Of a DNA stretch of 28,401 nucleotides, positions 8,182 through 16,666 are shown piece by piece. Where the stretch lies: the NCBI GenBank assembly GCA_964551305.1, contig CAZKBT010000040.1, positions 1 to 28,401 on the forward strand, written 5' to 3'. The stretch is from JBAZDC01 sp041654595. Its GTDB lineage: Bacteria; Pseudomonadota; Gammaproteobacteria; Burkholderiales; Burkholderiaceae_B. The notes under the pieces are model-generated. The model did no database searches. It was not told the DNA's origin and saw only the letters and a program-made list of their open reading frames with translations. Both the position numbers and the translations under genes were made by a program. Within the stretch, counting starts at the first letter, position 1, and each line of letters starts with the position of its first letter.

Positions 8182-9204
8182 GTGACGGTGTTGGTTCCTT
8201 CTATGTCTTTGCCTGTTGAGCCGGTGCAGGAGTGGCGCTTGTGCGTCGCGCCCATGATCGATGTGACCGATCGGCATTGCCGCTATTTCCATCGGCTGCT
8301 GGCGCCGACGGCCCGTCTCTATACCGAGATGATCACGACCGGCGCCTTGGTGCATGGCGACGTGGCGCGGCATCTGGACTATGATCAGGCCGAGCATCCG
8401 GTCGCCTTGCAGCTGGGCGGAAGCGAGCCCGCCGCGTTGGCGCAGTCGGCGCGCCTCGGGGAGCAGTGGGGCTATGACGAGATCAATCTGAATTGCGGTT
8501 GTCCCTCGGAACGCGTGCAAAAGGGCGCATTCGGCGCCTGTCTGATGGCCGAGCCCGATCTGGTGGCCGATTGCTTCAAGTCCATGCAGGACAGTGTGTC
8601 GGTGCCCGTCACCATCAAGCACAGGCTCGGCCTGGATTACGATGACAGCTATGGCTTTGCCAGGGATTTCGTGGGCGCGCTGCACGCGGCGGGCTGTCGG
8701 GTCTTCATCGTGCACGCGCGCAATGCGGTGCTCAAGGGCTTGTCGCCCAAGGATAATCGCGAAATACCGCCTTTGCGCTACGATCATGCGGCACGCCTGA
8801 TGCAGGATTTTCCGGATGCCCGCTTCGTCCTGAACGGGGGCATTGATCGGGTGGACGAGGCGCTGACGCTCATGGCGCGGTTCGGCGGCGTCATGTTGGG
8901 CAGGGCGGCGTGGCACCATCCCGGTATCCTCAGCGCCATTTCCGAGCGCATGGACCCGACCCGGCCGGCTGTGCAGCCGCAGGCCGTCGTCGAAGCCATG
9001 CTAGCCTATGCCCAGGGACAGGTCGATCGGGGCGTGCCGTTGCGCATGGTCGTGCGGCCGATGCTGGGCTGGATGAGCGGGCTGAAAGGCTCGCGGCGCT
9101 GGCGCCAGACCTTGTCGGATGCGCGAGTGCTGGCCGCCAACGACCCGGCCCTCATCGGTCGGGCGTGGAGTACGCTCGCCGGCCAGGCCGGCTTGCCGGC
9201 ATGA
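8182..9204 (+). CDS. dusA: tRNA-dihydrouridine synthase A
   Basis: FMN-dependent enzyme that reduces uridines in the D-loop of tRNA. Up to 340 residues. Motifs are clear: the FMN-binding start CVAPMIDVTDRHCR (21-34), NLNCGCPSERVQ (102-113) with catalytic Cys107, FGACLM (117-122), IKHRLGLD, and the DusA-specific HARNAVLKGLSPKDNR followed by IPPLRYD. The TIM barrel ends near GGVMLGRAAWHHP, and the C-terminal helical tRNA-binding domain contains RPMLGWMSGLKGSRRWRQ. The start is uncertain: GTG 8182 gives the longest form, but ATG 8203 would still leave the whole conserved core intact. The stop is next to a convergent terminator stem. Confidence 0.93.
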   Translation: MTVLVPSMSLPVEPVQEWRLCVAPMIDVTDRHCRYFHRLLAPTARLYTEMITTGALVHGDVARHLDYDQAEHPVALQLGGSEPAALAQSARLGEQWGYDEINLNCGCPSERVQKGAFGACLMAEPDLVADCFKSMQDSVSVPVTIKHRLGLDYDDSYGFARDFVGALHAAGCRVFIVHARNAVLKGLSPKDNREIPPLRYDHAARLMQDFPDARFVLNGGIDRVDEALTLMARFGGVMLGRAAWHHPGILSAISERMDPTRPAVQPQAVVEAMLAYAQGQVDRGVPLRMVVRPMLGWMSGLKGSRRWRQTLSDARVLAANDPALIGRAWSTLAGQAGLPA

Positions 9205-9207
9205 AAA

Positions 9208-9241
9208 ATCCGGCTTGCGTCGCAAGGACGGCAAACCGGAT
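9208..9241 (-). terminator. Rho-independent terminator for the CBS-protein/YihY operon
   Basis: ATCCGG (9208-9213) pairs with CCGGAT (9236-9241), and inside it CTTGC (9214-9218) pairs with GCAAG (9222-9226) around a GTC loop. Read on the minus strand, the outer stem is followed directly by TTTTTC (to 9203), the arrangement of an intrinsic terminator. It lies between the convergent dusA and CBS-protein genes, and the T-run touches the dusA stop codon. A 9-base bulge makes the stem imperfect. Confidence 0.5.
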
Positions 9242-9259
9242 CGGAAAATGCGGAGCGAT

Positions 9260-9718
9260 TCAGTGGCTGGTGGCGTCGATGTTGCTCGGCCAGTCGCGGA
9301 TGTAGGCTTTCAGCATGTCGTTCTCGAACTGTTGCGCGTCCACGATGGCGCGCGCCATGTCGTAAAAGGAAATGACGCCCATGAGGGTCGGGCCATCCAT
9401 GACCGGCATGTATCGCGCGTGCTTTTCCAGCATCAGGCGCTGCACTTCGTCGGCGCTGGTATTGGGCGACACGCTGACGGGCGCGTCGTCCATGATGCTG
9501 CGTATGGTGTTGGACCCGATGTCGCCCTCGTTGCCGTGCAGGTGGCGGATGATTTCGCGGAAAGTTAGCATACCGACGAGCTCGCCATGCTCCATGATGA
9601 CCAGCGACCCGATGTCCTGTTCGCTCATGGTTTCTATCGCCTGCTTGATGGGCGTGTCGGGCGCGGCGGTATATAGCGCATTGCCTTTGACGCGTAGTAT
9701 TTCACTGACTTTCAACAT
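9260..9718 (-). CDS. Protein with two CBS domains
   Basis: A 152-residue protein made of a CBS pair (Bateman module): domain 1 about 8-62 (ALYTAAPDTPIKQAIETM through GMLTFREIIRHL) and domain 2 about 74-130 (PVSVSPNTSADEVQRLML through GVISFYDMARAIV). Such modules usually bind adenine nucleotides; no catalytic domain is attached, so the target is unknown. The ATG at 9718 is chosen because GAGGAG lies upstream (near 9726-9731), while the longer open frame overlaps yihY deeply and has no homologous look. The start lies inside the end of the yihY gene (17-base overlap on the same strand), so coupling is likely. A terminator stem follows the stop. Confidence 0.88.
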   Translation of the reverse strand: MLKVSEILRVKGNALYTAAPDTPIKQAIETMSEQDIGSLVIMEHGELVGMLTFREIIRHLHGNEGDIGSNTIRSIMDDAPVSVSPNTSADEVQRLMLEKHARYMPVMDGPTLMGVISFYDMARAIVDAQQFENDMLKAYIRDWPSNIDATSH

Positions 9719-11009
9719 GATCGGTCTCCTCGGGGCTGTCGCCACCCCCTGATCTCGTGGTTTTGTTATTTTGCACCATCTGCGTGTTTTCCGGTAGAGC
9801 GCCCGGCTCTTCGAACAAGTGACTGAGTAATACAGGCGTGTCCCGCAAAGACAGGGCAACGGCGTTGAGCAGGACGGGAGTTTGTCCTATATGGGGCTGC
9901 GTCCTGTCGATCAGCAGCGCGTCGATCAGCGGACCCAAGGCGGCGGAGCGGGGATCGCTGGCCAGGACCCAGCGGGTGCTTTGCTTGTCTTGTGTGCTGA
10001 CCACGTAGCCCAGCTTGGACAGCGCTTTCAGCACATCGAGCACGTCGTCGTGATCCGCCGCGAGCGCGTTTGCGATCCGGTCGAGCGGCAAGCCGGGCTC
10101 GGCACGGCCTTGGCTTCGCCAGAGCACGCCGAGCACATTGACGGCATCCACGAATTCCACTCCGGTGTAGTGTTGCTTGGCCCAATGCTGGTGGCGCAAG
10201 GCGGGCAAGGTGGCGACCAGGGTCGCGCCGCCCAGGATGGCCAGCCATGACATGTATATCCACAGCAGGAAGATGGGCACGGTGGCAAACGCGCCGTAAA
10301 TGATGGTGTATGACGGAAACCGCGTCAGGTAATAGGCAAATCCTATCCGCATGATTTCCAGGGCGACGGCGGTAATGACGCCGCCTATCAGCGCATCCCG
10401 CCAGCGCACGCGATCGTTTGGAACGAAGACGAACAAGGCCGTGAACCCCAGGCTCGTCAATAGCAGGGGCGTCAGGGAAAAGCCCATTTTCAGCAAGGCC
10501 GGAACGTCGCCGATATAGCCCAGCGATTGCCGCGCGAATGTGCTGGTGGCCCAGAGGCTGGCCCCCAGCAGGATGGGTCCCAAAGACAAAATGGCCCAGT
10601 AGACCAGCATGCGCTGGCGCAACGGGCGCTGTTGCTCGACCTGCCATATGTTGTTGAACGCTTCATCGATGGTTCTCATCAGCATGACCGACGTCACGAT
10701 CAGCGCCAGGCTGCCGATGGCGGTCAGGCCGGAGGCCTTGGCCGCGAAATCGTTCAGGTACGTCATGACGTTTTCGGATACGGCGGGCGGCATGAGATTG
10801 TTGGTCAGAAACTCTTCCAGGGCCAGCCGGAAATCGTCGAACAGCGGGAATGCCGTGAATAGCGCCAAAATGACCGCCAGCATGGGCACCAGGCCCAATA
10901 CGGTGGTAAAGGTCAAGCTGGAGGCGACTTGCGTCAGGTTCTTTTCGGCGGCGCGGCGCAGAATGAATGCGGAAATTTTTTGAAACCTGTCCTTACCTTT
11001 CAGTTTCAT
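9702..11009 (-). CDS. YihY/BrkB-family inner-membrane protein with C-terminal wHTH-like extension
   Basis: Polytopic membrane protein of the YihY/virulence-factor BrkB family, once called ribonuclease BN by misassignment; molecular function is not settled. With ATG 11009 it has 435 residues. The N-terminal half carries six predicted membrane spans and family motifs: NLTQVASSLTFTTVLGLVPM, the SVMLMRTIDEAFNNIW segment and PSYTIIYGAFATVPIFLLWIY. The last about 150 residues are soluble and contain a winged-helix-like stretch (LDRIANALAADHDDVLDVLKALSKLGYV), absent from the shorter E. coli YihY. The frame is open upstream to ATG 11147 (481 residues), but that extension looks unstructured and has no ribosome binding site, whereas a weak GGGA precedes 11009. 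It is upstream of and overlapping the CBS gene. Confidence 0.85.
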   Translation of the reverse strand: MKLKGKDRFQKISAFILRRAAEKNLTQVASSLTFTTVLGLVPMLAVILALFTAFPLFDDFRLALEEFLTNNLMPPAVSENVMTYLNDFAAKASGLTAIGSLALIVTSVMLMRTIDEAFNNIWQVEQQRPLRQRMLVYWAILSLGPILLGASLWATSTFARQSLGYIGDVPALLKMGFSLTPLLLTSLGFTALFVFVPNDRVRWRDALIGGVITAVALEIMRIGFAYYLTRFPSYTIIYGAFATVPIFLLWIYMSWLAILGGATLVATLPALRHQHWAKQHYTGVEFVDAVNVLGVLWRSQGRAEPGLPLDRIANALAADHDDVLDVLKALSKLGYVVSTQDKQSTRWVLASDPRSAALGPLIDALLIDRTQPHIGQTPVLLNAVALSLRDTPVLLSHLFEEPGALPENTQMVQNNKTTRSGGGDSPEETDHVESQ

Positions 11010-11165
11010 GCTCGGTCCCGTCTGGTCGGGGACGTGGGCTGGTTCCAGAAGGCGGCGGGGCGTCTGGGCGGTGGATGGCGTGTCCTGCGCATCCGACCCG
11101 GATAGGCTGGTGGTCGTCACAATGGCATTACCTTTGCGCTTCGGCATGAGTCAGGGCGGAGCGGT

Positions 11166-11579
11166 ATGTTTTCAGGTCATAATACCAGCATGACGACACA
11201 ATTGAACCCTGGGCTTCGCTATGGAGCCGCCGTTTCCTTCATCGGCCTGATCGTGCTGTGCGTGGTCTGGGAGCTCTGGATTGCGCCGCTGCGGCCGGGC
11301 GGGTCGTGGCTGGTTCTCAAGGCGCTTCCGTTGTTGTTCGCGCTGCGCGGCGTGCTCAAAGGGAATCTCTATACCTTGCAGTGGGCGGCGATGCTCGTCC
11401 TGCTGTACTTCATGGAAGGGGTCGTGCGGGCTTGGTCTGACACGCAGGCCATGTGGGTGCTCATGGCCAGTATCGAAATCGTTCTGTCGATGATATTTTA
11501 CGTATGCGCGTTGCTGTACCTGAGGCCGGCCAAGCGCGCCGCCAAACAGCACGCTGCGCAGGCCGCAAGGCGGCAGTGA
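11166..11579 (+). CDS. DUF2069 small membrane protein
   Basis: A 137-residue membrane protein with four hydrophobic segments (about 20-38, 47-62, 70-86 and 97-116) and a basic Ala-rich C-terminal tail (RPAKRAAKQHAAQAARRQ). The order of spans and the 'GNLYTLQWAAMLVLLYFMEG' segment match DUF2069, a family of unknown function common in beta- and gammaproteobacteria. The start is ambiguous: ATG 11166 has GGAG four bases upstream, while ATG 11190 would give MTTQLNPGLRYG as the N-terminus, the more conserved-looking start. It is divergent from yihY. The stop is only 11 bases before the selO start, so the two are likely cotranscribed. Confidence 0.82.
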   Translation: MFSGHNTSMTTQLNPGLRYGAAVSFIGLIVLCVVWELWIAPLRPGGSWLVLKALPLLFALRGVLKGNLYTLQWAAMLVLLYFMEGVVRAWSDTQAMWVLMASIEIVLSMIFYVCALLYLRPAKRAAKQHAAQAARRQ

Positions 11580-11590
11580 GCGGATTCCAC

Positions 11591-13069
11591 ATGTTCAAGC
11601 GCTCTATCACCGAACTGGATGTCGTCAACGAGTTTGCCGATCTGACGCCGGCATTCTATACGGAGCTGGCTCCGCAGCCGTTGACCGATCCCTGGCTCGT
11701 CCATGCCAACGCGGACGTCGCGGCATTGCTGGGCCTTGCGCCCGAGGCCTTCGACCAGCCCGCATTCCTGAAGATCATGTCCGGCGCGCAACCCTTGCCT
11801 CGGGGCCGCACCTTGGCCGCGGCATACAGCGGCCACCAGTTCGGCGTATGGGCGGGACAATTAGGCGATGGACGCGCGCATTTGCTGGGCGAAGTCGTGG
11901 GGCCTTCAGGCAACTGGGAGATCCAGCTCAAGGGGTCGGGTCTTACTCCTTATTCGCGCATGGGTGATGGGCGCGCCGTACTGCGTTCATCGATACGCGA
12001 GTACCTCGCCGGCGAGGCCATGGCGGGCTTGGGCATCCCCACCACCCGGGCGCTGGCCATCGTGGCGTCCGACGATCCCGTCTATCGGGAAACCGTCGAG
12101 ACCGCCGCGATCGTCGCGCGCGTGTCGCCCACCTTCGTGCGGTTCGGGTCGTTTCAACATTGGGCCAGGTCGCCCGAGAACCTGCGGCGACTTTTCGACT
12201 ACGTCGTCGACACTTTTTATCCCGAATGCCGCCGGGGGCCGGCGGGGCAGGCCGACACGCCGTCGAAGGCGGTCTGCCGCTTCCTGCGGGAAGTGACGCA
12301 CCGCACGGCCAGGCTGATGGCGGACTGGCAAACCGTCGGGTTCTGCCATGGCGTGATGAATACGGACAATATGTCCATATTGGGCCTGACGCTGGATTAT
12401 GGTCCTTACGGCTTCATGGACGCCTTCCAGGCCGATCACATCTGCAACCACACGGATACCGGCGGGCGCTATGCCTGGAACGCGCAGCCTTCGGTGGGGC
12501 ATTGGAATTTGTACAGGCTGGCGTCGAGCCTGCTGGGCCTGGACGCCGACCCGGACGATATGCAAGCCGTGCTGCAGGAATACGAGGGTGTGTTTCTCGA
12601 TAAATACCGGCGCAACCTGCGCGACAAATTGGGGTTGTCCTCATGGAAAGAGGGCGACGACCAATTGGCGGACGATTGGTGGCGCTTGCTGCATCTCGAC
12701 CGGGCGGACTTTACCTTGAGCTTCCGGAGACTGGCGTTCGCTCTGCAAGATAGCGATGCATTCATTGCGCGTTTTCGGGACGCGGATGCCGCGTCGGCGT
12801 GGCTGGAACGCTACCGGGATCGCGTGGCGCGGGACGACCGGCCCGAGCAGGAGCGCATTGCCCGGATGCTGGCGGTCAACCCCTTGTATGTGTTGCGCAA
12901 CCACCTTGCGGAGCTTGCCATACGACGCGCCAAGCAGCGCGATGCAAGCGAGATCGCCAGGCTGTTGACGGTGCTCAGGGACCCCTGCACGGAACGTCCG
13001 GGCTACGAGGCCTATGCCGCAGAGCCGCCAGAATGGGCCGCCGGGATCGAAGTAAGCTGTTCCTCCTGA
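11591..13069 (+). CDS. selO: Protein adenylyltransferase SelO (YdiU)
   Basis: Pseudokinase-fold enzyme that transfers AMP from ATP to protein Ser/Thr/Tyr residues; E. coli SelO is implicated in redox stress responses. The 492-residue protein has the expected length. Motifs are AAAYSGHQFGVWAGQLGDGRA (within 76-96), LKGSGLTPYSRMGDGRAVLRSS starting at 113, REYLAGEAMAGLGIPTTRAL, and the active-site block HGVMNTDNMSILG (253-265) with LDYGPYGFMD (268-277). The C-terminus ends in SCSS, placing a cysteine near the end where several eukaryotic homologues carry selenocysteine. ATG 11591 is chosen because the family begins right there (MFKRSITELD). It follows the DUF2069 gene closely. Confidence 0.94.
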   Translation: MFKRSITELDVVNEFADLTPAFYTELAPQPLTDPWLVHANADVAALLGLAPEAFDQPAFLKIMSGAQPLPRGRTLAAAYSGHQFGVWAGQLGDGRAHLLGEVVGPSGNWEIQLKGSGLTPYSRMGDGRAVLRSSIREYLAGEAMAGLGIPTTRALAIVASDDPVYRETVETAAIVARVSPTFVRFGSFQHWARSPENLRRLFDYVVDTFYPECRRGPAGQADTPSKAVCRFLREVTHRTARLMADWQTVGFCHGVMNTDNMSILGLTLDYGPYGFMDAFQADHICNHTDTGGRYAWNAQPSVGHWNLYRLASSLLGLDADPDDMQAVLQEYEGVFLDKYRRNLRDKLGLSSWKEGDDQLADDWWRLLHLDRADFTLSFRRLAFALQDSDAFIARFRDADAASAWLERYRDRVARDDRPEQERIARMLAVNPLYVLRNHLAELAIRRAKQRDASEIARLLTVLRDPCTERPGYEAYAAEPPEWAAGIEVSCSS

Positions 13070-13170
13070 TCGCCGGGCGGCCGCCATGGCGATACAGTGC
13101 CATAATTGCGCATGTAACATGACGGATCGTGCGGTATCCCCCCAATTCTTGTTTTTGACCGGTTTTTCTT

Positions 13171-14229
13171 ATGTCTGGCAATACCCTAGGTAAAATTTTC
13201 TGTGTTACCAATTTTGGCGAGTCCCATGGACCCGCCATCGGCGCGGTCGTCGACGGATGTCCTCCCGGCCTGCCGCTGAGCATCGAAGACATACAACAGG
13301 AACTGGATCGCAGGCGCCCCGGCACGTCGCGGCATGTGACGCAGCGCCGGGAGGCGGACCAGGTCGAGATACTGTCGGGCGTCTACGAAGGCGTGACCAC
13401 CGGCACGCCGATCGGGCTCCTCATACGCAATACCGATGCCCGCAGCAAGGATTACAGCGCCATTGCCGACACGTTCCGGCCCGGTCACGCGGACTATACC
13501 TATTGGCATAAGTTCGGGCAGCGCGATCCGCGCGGCGGCGGCCGGTCTTCCGCGCGCCTGACGGCGCCCACGGTCGCGGCCGGCGCCATCGCCAAGAAAT
13601 GGCTGGCGCGGGCCCACGGGGTACGGATACGAGGCTACATGAGCCGGCTCGGAGAGATCGCCATTCCTTTTGAATCCTGGGACGAGGTGGCGCGCAATCC
13701 CTTTTATGCCCCCAATGCGGGGATGGTGCCGCAGCTCGAGGCATACATGGATGCCTTGCGCCGCGACGGGGATTCCATCGGCGCGCGCATCGAAGTCGTG
13801 GCGCAGAACATGCCGACGGGCTGGGGCGAGCCCATCTATGACCGTCTGGACGCGGACGTCGCCCATGCCATGATGGGATTGAACGCGGTCAAGGGCGTGT
13901 CCATCGGGGCTGGCTTCGACTGCATCGCCCAGCGGGGCTCGGAGCATGGCGATGAAATTACACCGGACGGTTTTATCGGCAACAACGCGGGTGGGATTCT
14001 AGGCGGCATTTCGTCCGGCCAGGACCTGACTGTCTCGTTGGCGATCAAGCCCACGTCCAGCATCCGGGTCGAGCGCCGTTCCGTGGACAAGATCGGGCAG
14101 CCGGTCAATGTCCAGACGCTGGGACGGCATGACCCTTGCGTCGGCATCCGGGCGACGCCCATCGTGGAAGGACTGCTGGCCATCGTATTGATGGATCATG
14201 CATTGCGCCACCGCGCGCAATGCGGTTGA
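13171..14229 (+). CDS. aroC: Chorismate synthase
   Basis: Last step of the shikimate pathway: converts 5-enolpyruvylshikimate-3-phosphate to chorismate using reduced FMN; cytoplasmic tetramer. The 352-residue protein shows all family blocks: GESHGPAIGAVVDGCPPG (17-34), RRRPGTSRHVTQRREADQVE, the FRPGHADYTYWHKFGQRDPRGGGRSSAR region (phosphate/FMN binding), GGILGGISSGQ and IKPTSSI, then a C-terminal block with GRHDPCVGIRATPIVEG. No strong ribosome binding site is visible before ATG 13171. The 101-base gap from selO contains a CATAAT at 13101-13106 but no matching -35, so I do not call a promoter. The M48 lipoprotein gene follows. Confidence 0.96.
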   Translation: MSGNTLGKIFCVTNFGESHGPAIGAVVDGCPPGLPLSIEDIQQELDRRRPGTSRHVTQRREADQVEILSGVYEGVTTGTPIGLLIRNTDARSKDYSAIADTFRPGHADYTYWHKFGQRDPRGGGRSSARLTAPTVAAGAIAKKWLARAHGVRIRGYMSRLGEIAIPFESWDEVARNPFYAPNAGMVPQLEAYMDALRRDGDSIGARIEVVAQNMPTGWGEPIYDRLDADVAHAMMGLNAVKGVSIGAGFDCIAQRGSEHGDEITPDGFIGNNAGGILGGISSGQDLTVSLAIKPTSSIRVERRSVDKIGQPVNVQTLGRHDPCVGIRATPIVEGLLAIVLMDHALRHRAQCG

Positions 14230-14282
14230 GTCCATAGTACATAGCGGAAGTATCCCGATCCTTAGACGCGGAGGATGTCGAT

Positions 14283-15125
14283 ATGCGGCGATGTGCGTTC
14301 TGGTTTCGCAGGCCGGCCGTCATGGCCGTTTTGTCGGGAGCGCTGCTCGGCGGGTGCGCGGCCGTGCAGACGACCGGCTCGGGCGCGGTGGGTATCGAGC
14401 GCAAGCAATACATGTCCAGCCTGGTGTCGCAAGCGGCGCTGGAAAACGAGGCCGCGCGGCAGTATTCCGGTCTGATCGGCCAGGCCAGGGCGCACAAGGC
14501 GCTGGACGTGGACGCGGCGCAGACCAAGCGTGTGCGCGCCATCGCGCAACGCCTCATCCGTCAGGTGCCAGTTTTCCGTCCCGACGCCGCCCGTTGGGAT
14601 TGGCAGATACACGTGTTGCGTTCCGACGAGGTCAACGCATGGTGCATGCCGGGCGGGAAGATGGCGGTGTATTCCGGCTTGATCCAGCGCATCAAGCCCA
14701 GCGACGACGAGCTGGGTGCCGTCATCGGGCATGAAATGGCGCATGCTCTGCGCGAGCACGCCCGCGAACAAGTGTCCCAGCAGATGGCGGCGGACATAGG
14801 ACTATCGATTTTGTCCGCGATAACGGGCAGTCGCGCGGCTGCCGACCTGGGCGGCAGCCTGAACCAGGTCATGTTCGCGCTGCCCAACAGCAGGACCCAC
14901 GAAACCGAGGCGGATCGCATGGGCGTGGAATTGGCCGCGCGCGCCGGCTTCGATCCCAGGGCAGCCGTGACGCTTTGGCGGAAAATGGGCGCTTTGGCGG
15001 ACGGCAGCGCGCCGGCCGAGTTCTTGTCCACGCACCCGTCGCCGGCCAGCCGCATCGCCGACTTGAATCAGATCGCCGAACAGATGATGCCGCTGTACCG
15101 ACAGGCCGTCGCGCGCGGTAAATGA
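14283..15125 (+). CDS. M48-family zinc metalloprotease, predicted lipoprotein
   Basis: A 280-residue predicted periplasmic metallopeptidase, similar to the E. coli LoiP/YcaL group involved in envelope protein quality control. The N-terminus is a lipoprotein signal: basic MRR, hydrophobic 12-22, lipobox LLGGC with Cys25 as the lipidated residue. The catalytic zinc site is HEMAH (H150, E151, H154), with the third ligand E207 in ETEAD (207-211), followed by RMGVELAARAGFDPRAA. The C-terminal STHPSPASRIADL is typical of M48 peptidases. GGAGG lies just upstream of ATG 14283. A substrate cannot be told from sequence. Confidence 0.92.
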   Translation: MRRCAFWFRRPAVMAVLSGALLGGCAAVQTTGSGAVGIERKQYMSSLVSQAALENEAARQYSGLIGQARAHKALDVDAAQTKRVRAIAQRLIRQVPVFRPDAARWDWQIHVLRSDEVNAWCMPGGKMAVYSGLIQRIKPSDDELGAVIGHEMAHALREHAREQVSQQMAADIGLSILSAITGSRAAADLGGSLNQVMFALPNSRTHETEADRMGVELAARAGFDPRAAVTLWRKMGALADGSAPAEFLSTHPSPASRIADLNQIAEQMMPLYRQAVARGK

Positions 15126-15132
15126 CGTGTTT

Positions 15133-15151
15133 CTGGTAGTTTCCATACCAG
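15133..15151. promoter_or_regulatory. Palindrome upstream of leuC, possible operator
   Basis: CTGGTA (15133-15138) and TACCAG (15146-15151) form a perfect 6-base inverted repeat with a 7-base spacer, containing the T-N11-A pattern typical of LysR-type regulator boxes. No T-run follows, so it is not a good terminator for the M48 gene. Its centre is about 58 bases before the likely transcription start of the leuC promoter. Function is inferred. Confidence 0.3.
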
Positions 15152-15165
15152 TATATATGCTCGGA

Positions 15166-15193
15166 TTGCTGCGCCGGCCCACGCTGGCATAAT
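15166..15193 (+). promoter_or_regulatory. leuC: Candidate sigma-70 promoter for leuCDB
   Basis: TTGCTG (15166-15171) and CATAAT (15188-15193) are separated by 16 bases, a reasonable match to the -35/-10 consensus. They sit 58 bases upstream of the leuC start, in the only sizeable gap (126 bases) before the leucine genes. No leader peptide rich in leucine codons was seen, so attenuation of the enterobacterial type is not evident. Confidence 0.38.
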
Positions 15194-15251
15194 TGGCACA
15201 AGGCGTTGTTTTGAACAGCGTTGTCTTCAATTTTCTATCGAGAATATCGCC

Positions 15252-16655
15252 GTGGCACAAACTTTATACGACAAATTGTGGGATGCGCACGTCGTGCATC
15301 AGGAATCGGACGGCACCTGTCTGCTCTATATCGATCGCCATTTGCTTCATGAGGTGACTAGCCCCCAGGCCTTCGAGGGCTTGGCGCTGGCCGGCCGCAA
15401 GCCGTGGCGCATCGATGCCAATCTGGCGGTGGCGGACCATAACGTGCCGACCACGGCGCGGGACGAGGGCATCCACGACCCCATTTCGCGTCTTCAGGTC
15501 GACACCCTGGACGAGAACTGCGAGAAATTCGGAATCACCGAATTTCGCATGAACGACCTGCGCCAGGGCATCGTGCACATCATAGGCCCCGAGCAAGGCG
15601 CGACGCTGCCGGGGATGACCGTGGTCTGCGGCGACTCGCACACCAGCACCCATGGCGCGGTGGGCGCGTTGGCGTTCGGCATCGGCACGTCGGAAGTCGA
15701 GCACGTCTTGGCGACGCAGACGTTGTTGATGAAAAAGAACAAAAGCATGCTGATCAACGTCGAAGGCGCGCTGCCCTTCGGCTGTACAGCCAAGGACCTG
15801 GTGCTGCACGTCATCGGCGTGATCGGCACGGCGGGCGGCACGGGCTACGCGATCGAATTCGGCGGCAGCACCATTCGCGCGCTGTCGCTCGAAGGGCGCA
15901 TGACCGTCTGTAATATGGCCATAGAGGCGGGAGCGCGCTCGGGCATGGTGGCGGTCGACCAGAAAACCGTCGATTATTTCCGCGGACGCCCTTATGCGCC
16001 GACGGGCGTGCTCTGGGACGAGGCCGTGAAGTACTGGCAGACCCTGCATTCGGACGAAGGCGCGTCTTTCGATCGCGTGGTGCAGGTCGACGCGACGACG
16101 ATATCGCCTCAGGTGACCTGGGGAACCTCGCCTGAAATGGTGCTGCCGGTGACGGAGCGCGTTCCGGACCCGGACAAGGAAAAGGATGCCGTGCGCCGCA
16201 GCGGCATGGAGCGCGCCTTGGAGTACATGGGCCTGAAGCCGAACATGCCCTTGGTCGACATCAAGGTGGACAAAGTCTTCATCGGATCATGCACGAATGC
16301 GCGCATCGAAGACTTGCGGGCCGCCGCCCAGATCGCGCGCGGCAAGCGCGTCGCGTCGACGGTCAAGCAGGCCATGATCGTGCCGGGTTCCGGCCTGGTG
16401 AAGAAACAGGCCGAGGCCGAGGGCCTGGACAAGATTTTCATCGCGGCCGGCTTCGAGTGGCGCGAGCCGGGATGTTCGATGTGCCTGGCGATGAACGCGG
16501 ACCGGCTGGAACCCGGCGAGCGCTGCGCATCGACCTCCAATCGCAATTTCGAAGGCCGCCAGGGACAGGGCGGGCGCACCCACCTGGTCAGTCCCGCCAT
16601 GGCCGCTGCGGCCGCCGTCGCGGGCCACTTCGTCGATGTACGTAATTTCAATTAG
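15252..16655 (+). CDS. leuC: 3-isopropylmalate dehydratase large subunit
   Basis: Large subunit of the [4Fe-4S] enzyme that isomerises 2-isopropylmalate to 3-isopropylmalate in leucine synthesis, working with LeuD. The start is GTG at 15252, giving 467 residues, the usual length. Cluster ligands are Cys347 (IGSCTNAR) and Cys408/Cys411 (GCSMCLAMN). Other aconitase-family blocks are DGTCLLYIDRHLLHEVTSPQ (20-39), GDSHTSTHGAVGALAFGIGT and the C-terminal SNRNFEGRQG. leuD starts 11 bases after the stop. The small entericidin gene that I recall between leuC and leuD in some relatives is absent. Confidence 0.97.
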   Translation: MAQTLYDKLWDAHVVHQESDGTCLLYIDRHLLHEVTSPQAFEGLALAGRKPWRIDANLAVADHNVPTTARDEGIHDPISRLQVDTLDENCEKFGITEFRMNDLRQGIVHIIGPEQGATLPGMTVVCGDSHTSTHGAVGALAFGIGTSEVEHVLATQTLLMKKNKSMLINVEGALPFGCTAKDLVLHVIGVIGTAGGTGYAIEFGGSTIRALSLEGRMTVCNMAIEAGARSGMVAVDQKTVDYFRGRPYAPTGVLWDEAVKYWQTLHSDEGASFDRVVQVDATTISPQVTWGTSPEMVLPVTERVPDPDKEKDAVRRSGMERALEYMGLKPNMPLVDIKVDKVFIGSCTNARIEDLRAAAQIARGKRVASTVKQAMIVPGSGLVKKQAEAEGLDKIFIAAGFEWREPGCSMCLAMNADRLEPGERCASTSNRNFEGRQGQGGRTHLVSPAMAAAAAVAGHFVDVRNFN

Positions 16656-16666
16656 GAATCCACGCC

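Noticed and set aside
11010..11165. Additional N-terminal extension of the YihY-like protein up to ATG 11147
   Set aside because: No ribosome binding site, low-complexity composition and no counterpart in the family; kept only as an alternative start.
13101..13106. CATAAT as a possible promoter for aroC
   Set aside because: No acceptable -35 element lies 15-19 bases upstream (the region there is GC-rich), so the hexamer alone is not enough.
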